Positions 55,601 through 64,000 of a stretch of 64,000 nt of DNA are shown one piece after another. The number at the start of each line of letters is the position of its first letter. Within the stretch, counting starts at the first letter, position 1. Origin of the DNA: Hormiphora californensis (lineage: Eukaryota; Ctenophora; Tentaculata; Cydippida; Pleurobrachiidae); contig CM035350.1 of assembly GCA_020137815.1 (NCBI GenBank), positions 7,451,447 through 7,515,446 of the forward strand, read 5' to 3'. The notes below the pieces were generated by a model. That model saw only the letters and a program-made list of their open reading frames with translations, was not told where the DNA came from and made no database searches. The position numbers and the translations under genes are program-made.

Positions 55601-57579
55601 CTACCGTCCAGTCTCCAACCTACCGTTTATCTCCAAATTACTGGAAAAGGTTGTCCTAGAGCAGCTGAACTCTACCTCAATGAGAATGAGTTACTGAACA
55701 AACATCAATCGGGTTATCGGGTGGGACATAGTTGTTGAAACACTCCTGATGGGTTAGTTTGATGATTTACTACGGGACCTTGATGAGGAAAGGTCACTGG
55801 CCTCTTTCTTTTAGACATGAGTGCTTGCTTTGATACAGTGGACCATGGGAAGCTGCTAGAGACTCTGGAAGGACGTTTCGGAAGTGAAAGGCTCTGTGCT
55901 GGATTGGTTTGCCAGCTATCTACAGTTGTAGGAATTACCGAGTTAATGTGGAGGGGAGCTTCGAGGGATCATCACGCTGTATGTGGAGTTCCACAGGGGT
56001 CACTGCTGGGCCGGTATTGGTTGTTGTATGTCGAGGAGCTCCAGGACTTGGTTTAGACCCTTTGGTCTGAGGATTAAGCTATACGCCGATGGACTCTCAA
56101 ACTGTACATCAGTCTTGTGCCTACTGACGAGGATGGTTGGAATGCAGCGAAGGAGAGATGGGAGTGTCTGATACAGTGTGAGAAACTGTGGATGAGTGAT
56201 CACTGGCTTAAGTGTAATGAGGCAAAGAACAGAGTTTTTACTGTTAGGTAAGAGCAGTGCTCTGGATAAGATGGTTCTTCCAGCCCACAGGTAAGCTTTG
56301 GAGGAGTGGAAATCAGCCCTATGGAATTACTGGATCTGAGGGAAGACCCTGGGTGGTATTCCTTGACAGTAACATTTCGATGGAAAGGCAGATCAACAGT
56401 GTTAAGAAGCAATGTGGAATGCTTCTAAGGAATTTGTGGCAGGTTAAACCGATGTTTGGAAACCGACCAAGATGGCTTCTGGTTGAAGCAACTTCATCGT
56501 TTCGAGACTCGACTAACTGTAATGTCCTTATTCTGGCTTACAAGAAGCTCCTGGATAGGCTTGCAGCGAGTTCTTCTGAAACTCATGTGTCAGATTTGAG
56601 ATGGGCCTGTATGGTCACCGGACAGTTACATGCCATACTTGAGTGAAATGCCACGTCTCACGATATTGAACAGCGAGTAAGTTCAAGGTTTGCTTAATGG
56701 GTACAAGATTGTACATGGCTTGGCTCCGTGTACCTGCAGGAACAGGTCCTGTGGAGGACGGACTACATGTGATCCGGATGACCAGAGGAAACGCTCAGCC
56801 TGATGGCCCTCAAGCTGAGGTATACTAAGATATCCAGTGTGAATGCACTTCTAAGTGAGGAGGAGGACGTCCGTCGGTTTATCTGCCTGAAATCTGGAAT
56901 AAGCTTCCATTGATCTGAGAGCAATTGACTCTGTGGACTCTTGCAAGTCTAAGCTAAAGACTTAGTCTCTTCATTGAGGCTTTCGGTTGAATTCCTGGAT
57001 CTGTCCTAGGAGTGTTCTCTCATCTTACTGAGGTTGTTCTCTAGGATGGGCGTACCTGTTTTATTTTTTCTGTATTTGGCTGTGGCGAAGCGAAGTGTGA
57101 AGCACGTTTTGGGTTTTTTCATAGCACGAGTGTTTTCTATCTATTGGACTTTTAAACCATCTTTTTAGAGTTCCAGGACTCTATCTCAGTCTGTTATGTT
57201 TTCAGTTACCGATAGTTATGTGGGCCGTTGTTTTTTTCTTTACCATTTTTTTGTGCAATATTAAGGATAAGTCGGCAGGTATATTCAAGTATGTTAACCG
57301 TTCAGATCATCCTTCAGTGACAGCAACAGTTCTACTGCTCTGTCCCTGTCGGATATGGGCGGAATACAAACATAGTTATTATTATTATTATTATTATTAT
57401 TGTAAATCACACAATTCAGAGACACCACAACAAAATAGAACACCCCTAACTTGTTTAGTTTCTTGATAAAGGAGAAATTCTTTTTGTTTTTGGATTGCTT
57501 ACACCTGTAGTTTCCAAGAAAAAAAGTTTCTTATTTAAAAGTTTCTTGAAATATGCGAGCTTAATTAACGAGAGTAAGG
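52687..57579. mobile_element. Mariner-like MITE split by a retrotransposon
   Basis: The left fragment 52687-52747 and right fragment 57401-57579 are the two halves of the same MITE family as 43096-43336 (CCTTACTCTCGTT ends, flanking TA). The inserted block begins after CTTTTCAA and ends just before TGTAAATCACACAATTC, positions that are contiguous in the intact copy. Confidence 0.88.
52748..57400 (+). mobile_element. Decayed non-LTR retrotransposon (CR1/L2-like)
   Basis: About 4.65 kb, inserted in the MITE. In order, in shifting frames: an unrecognised 5' portion, endonuclease motifs (KIGSLNVHSYENKT at about 54.03 kb, YRPP and GDFN at about 54.4-54.5 kb) and reverse transcriptase (NYRPVSNLPFISKLLEKVV at about 55.6 kb, FLDMSACFDTVDH at about 55.8 kb, GVPQGSLLG at about 56.0 kb, LYADG). 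The 3' end is a (TTA)n tail at 57376-57400. Many frameshifts and stops make it inactive, and the poor base quality upstream may account for some of them. Confidence 0.82.
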
Positions 57580-58780
57580 TAGCTCCTAATTAGGGTCAAA
57601 CATAATTGATGTCAAAATCGCTAAAAATGTTCCAATCAAAATGGGTACCATAGACCTGACCGGGCAAATGATCGAATCAAGTTTGCTCCATAGAGTGGAA
57701 GGGTTTCGATCAAATAATTCGGGGCACCATTTTTCAAATCCGACCAATTACTTTAATTGAGACTAATTGGGTTGGCCAATGTTACCCCACCATATTTTGA
57801 ATTTTGGGGTAACTTTGGACGGGGTGCCAAAGTTACCCCATACTACATGTTTTGAACTTTTGATGTCTGCAGAGTTGCCATAAACCCTCTCTGACTTGTT
57901 TAGAACCATCTGATCAAGATTTAGCCCGATCCATGCCCATTTTCATCGATCTATTCGCTAAGGTAGTAAATAAACCAGAATTAGTTCTACTTTATGGAGC
58001 TAAATCATAGAAATCCGACCTGAAACCCATCAAACTTCAATAATTTGGGGTCCCTCATTCATTCTGTAGCTTGGTAGATGGTATTGACCCTCTAGGCGAG
58101 TCTATTAGTTCTTGTGGACAATCTATGCAGGAACACAGGCACCAAAACTCCTTTATTTAGCCAGTACCCATAAGTGTCCGGTCACTTCCTGGCGGTCCAA
58201 TTCAGTAAAAAGAACTAATACTGCCGTCTAGGGGGCAAATACCACCTACCAAGCTAGAGGGTGGATGAGGGACCCCAAATTATCGAAGTTTATGTGTTTT
58301 AGGACGGTTGTTTGTGATTTAGCTCCATAAAATAGACCAAATCCTCGTTTATTCACTACCTTTGCGAATAGATGGATGAAAACGGGTGTGGATTGGGCTG
58401 AATCTTGGTCATATGGTCCTAAACAAGTCAGAGAGGGTCTAAGGCAACTCTACAAACGCTCATATCGAAAACCTAAACATTTATGTTCATTTATTTTATC
58501 ATTGCAAAATGTGTCCAAAGTTACCCCACCCTCATTCCAAAGTTACCCCATGCCCTAAAACCCCACTTACACTAAAATACGTGTTAATTAATCTAATTAA
58601 ATGAGAGGCGACCAAAATTTTCACTAGTTATATCTGGTGTACTGGGTCTGGAACGGGATTCTTTGGCTCAAAAATTTTCGAGTGTGGTTCTGGCAAGGAG
58701 TTATTTTAGGAGAATGCTAAAAAGTGGTACAAAGTTACCCCAACTTACGGTATGTATACAGTAGTTACCCGACTGGTCTA
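57580..58780. other. Intergenic region with inverted repeat
   Basis: Contains an imperfect long inverted repeat: GAACCATCTGATCAAGATTTAGCCC...TCATTC at 57900-58090 is complementary to about 58255-58440, and GTTACCCCA-type motifs recur at 57780-57840, 58510-58550 and 58730-58750. A decayed foldback is likely. No gene. Confidence 0.5.
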
Positions 58781-63900
<5,120 letters not shown>

Positions 63901-64000
63901 CTGTAGGGGATATAACATGGACGTGAGGACATGGGCATATAATGTGTGTAAAGGAGGGGGAGGATATCTGAGGTTTAATGAATCGTTCTTTCTCGAAACT

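Overview
This is nuclear DNA from an early-branching animal; a sponge or cnidarian is most likely, and I cannot name the species. The host genes are unmistakably metazoan: PLC-gamma with split PH, two SH2 and an SH3 domain, Rab5, ERp44, a dysferlin/myoferlin-type ferlin and a fucolectin-type lectin. They carry GT-AG introns, (CT)n/(GA)n tracts are everywhere, and the retroelements belong to families familiar from marine invertebrates. I saw no rRNA, tRNA or CRISPR array.

Layout. 1-11.2 kb: a palindrome-rich transposable element (about 1001-11188) split by an 8,812 bp Polinton/Maverick (2134-10945) with about 420-430 bp terminal inverted repeats and a perfect 6-bp target duplication (CACGCT). 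The Polinton keeps integrase, protease, major capsid and accessory genes. It has lost DNA polymerase B, has a truncated ATPase, and its minor capsid gene is broken by a later retroelement with a 17-bp target duplication. 11.3-33.1 kb, minus strand: a PLC-gamma gene reconstructed as 22 coding exons (about 1,320 codons). Its largest intron (12.8-21.1 kb) holds an oppositely oriented lectin/sushi gene (17.6-20.7 kb) and many foldback elements. 33.2-37 kb: transposon debris. 37.7-41.2 kb, plus: Rab5 in six exons. 42.3-43.3 kb: a CR1-like fragment interrupted by a 241-bp mariner-like MITE. 43.5-46.8 kb: two divergent ERp44 paralogues, both with CxxS and HDEL/KDEL tails. 48.1-52.5 kb: homopolymer-rich sequence that looks like an assembly or base-calling artefact. 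52.7-57.6 kb: the same MITE family split by a decayed non-LTR retrotransposon. 58.8-64 kb, minus: the 3' half of a type-I ferlin, continuing off the window.

Two patterns stand out. First, four splice junctions (three in PLC-gamma, one in the ferlin) are overlapped by tandem repeats whose unit contains the splice site: 21 copies of a 31-bp donor unit, 4 copies of a 36-bp donor unit, 11 copies of a 30-bp acceptor unit and 2 copies of a 45-bp acceptor unit. Three of the four unit lengths keep the reading frame. The 31-bp one does not, and any distal donor there brings in an immediate stop. Second, several modules near 1.55, 13.97 and 14.53 kb share one fold, an outer stem enclosing three hairpins. 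Stem sequences differ between copies while pairing is kept, as in covariation. I regard these as the best candidates for something undescribed.

The host proteins fit general signalling, trafficking and secretory roles (PLC-gamma signalling, Rab5 early endosome, ERp44 thiol quality control, ferlin membrane repair). Nothing suggests they form one pathway.
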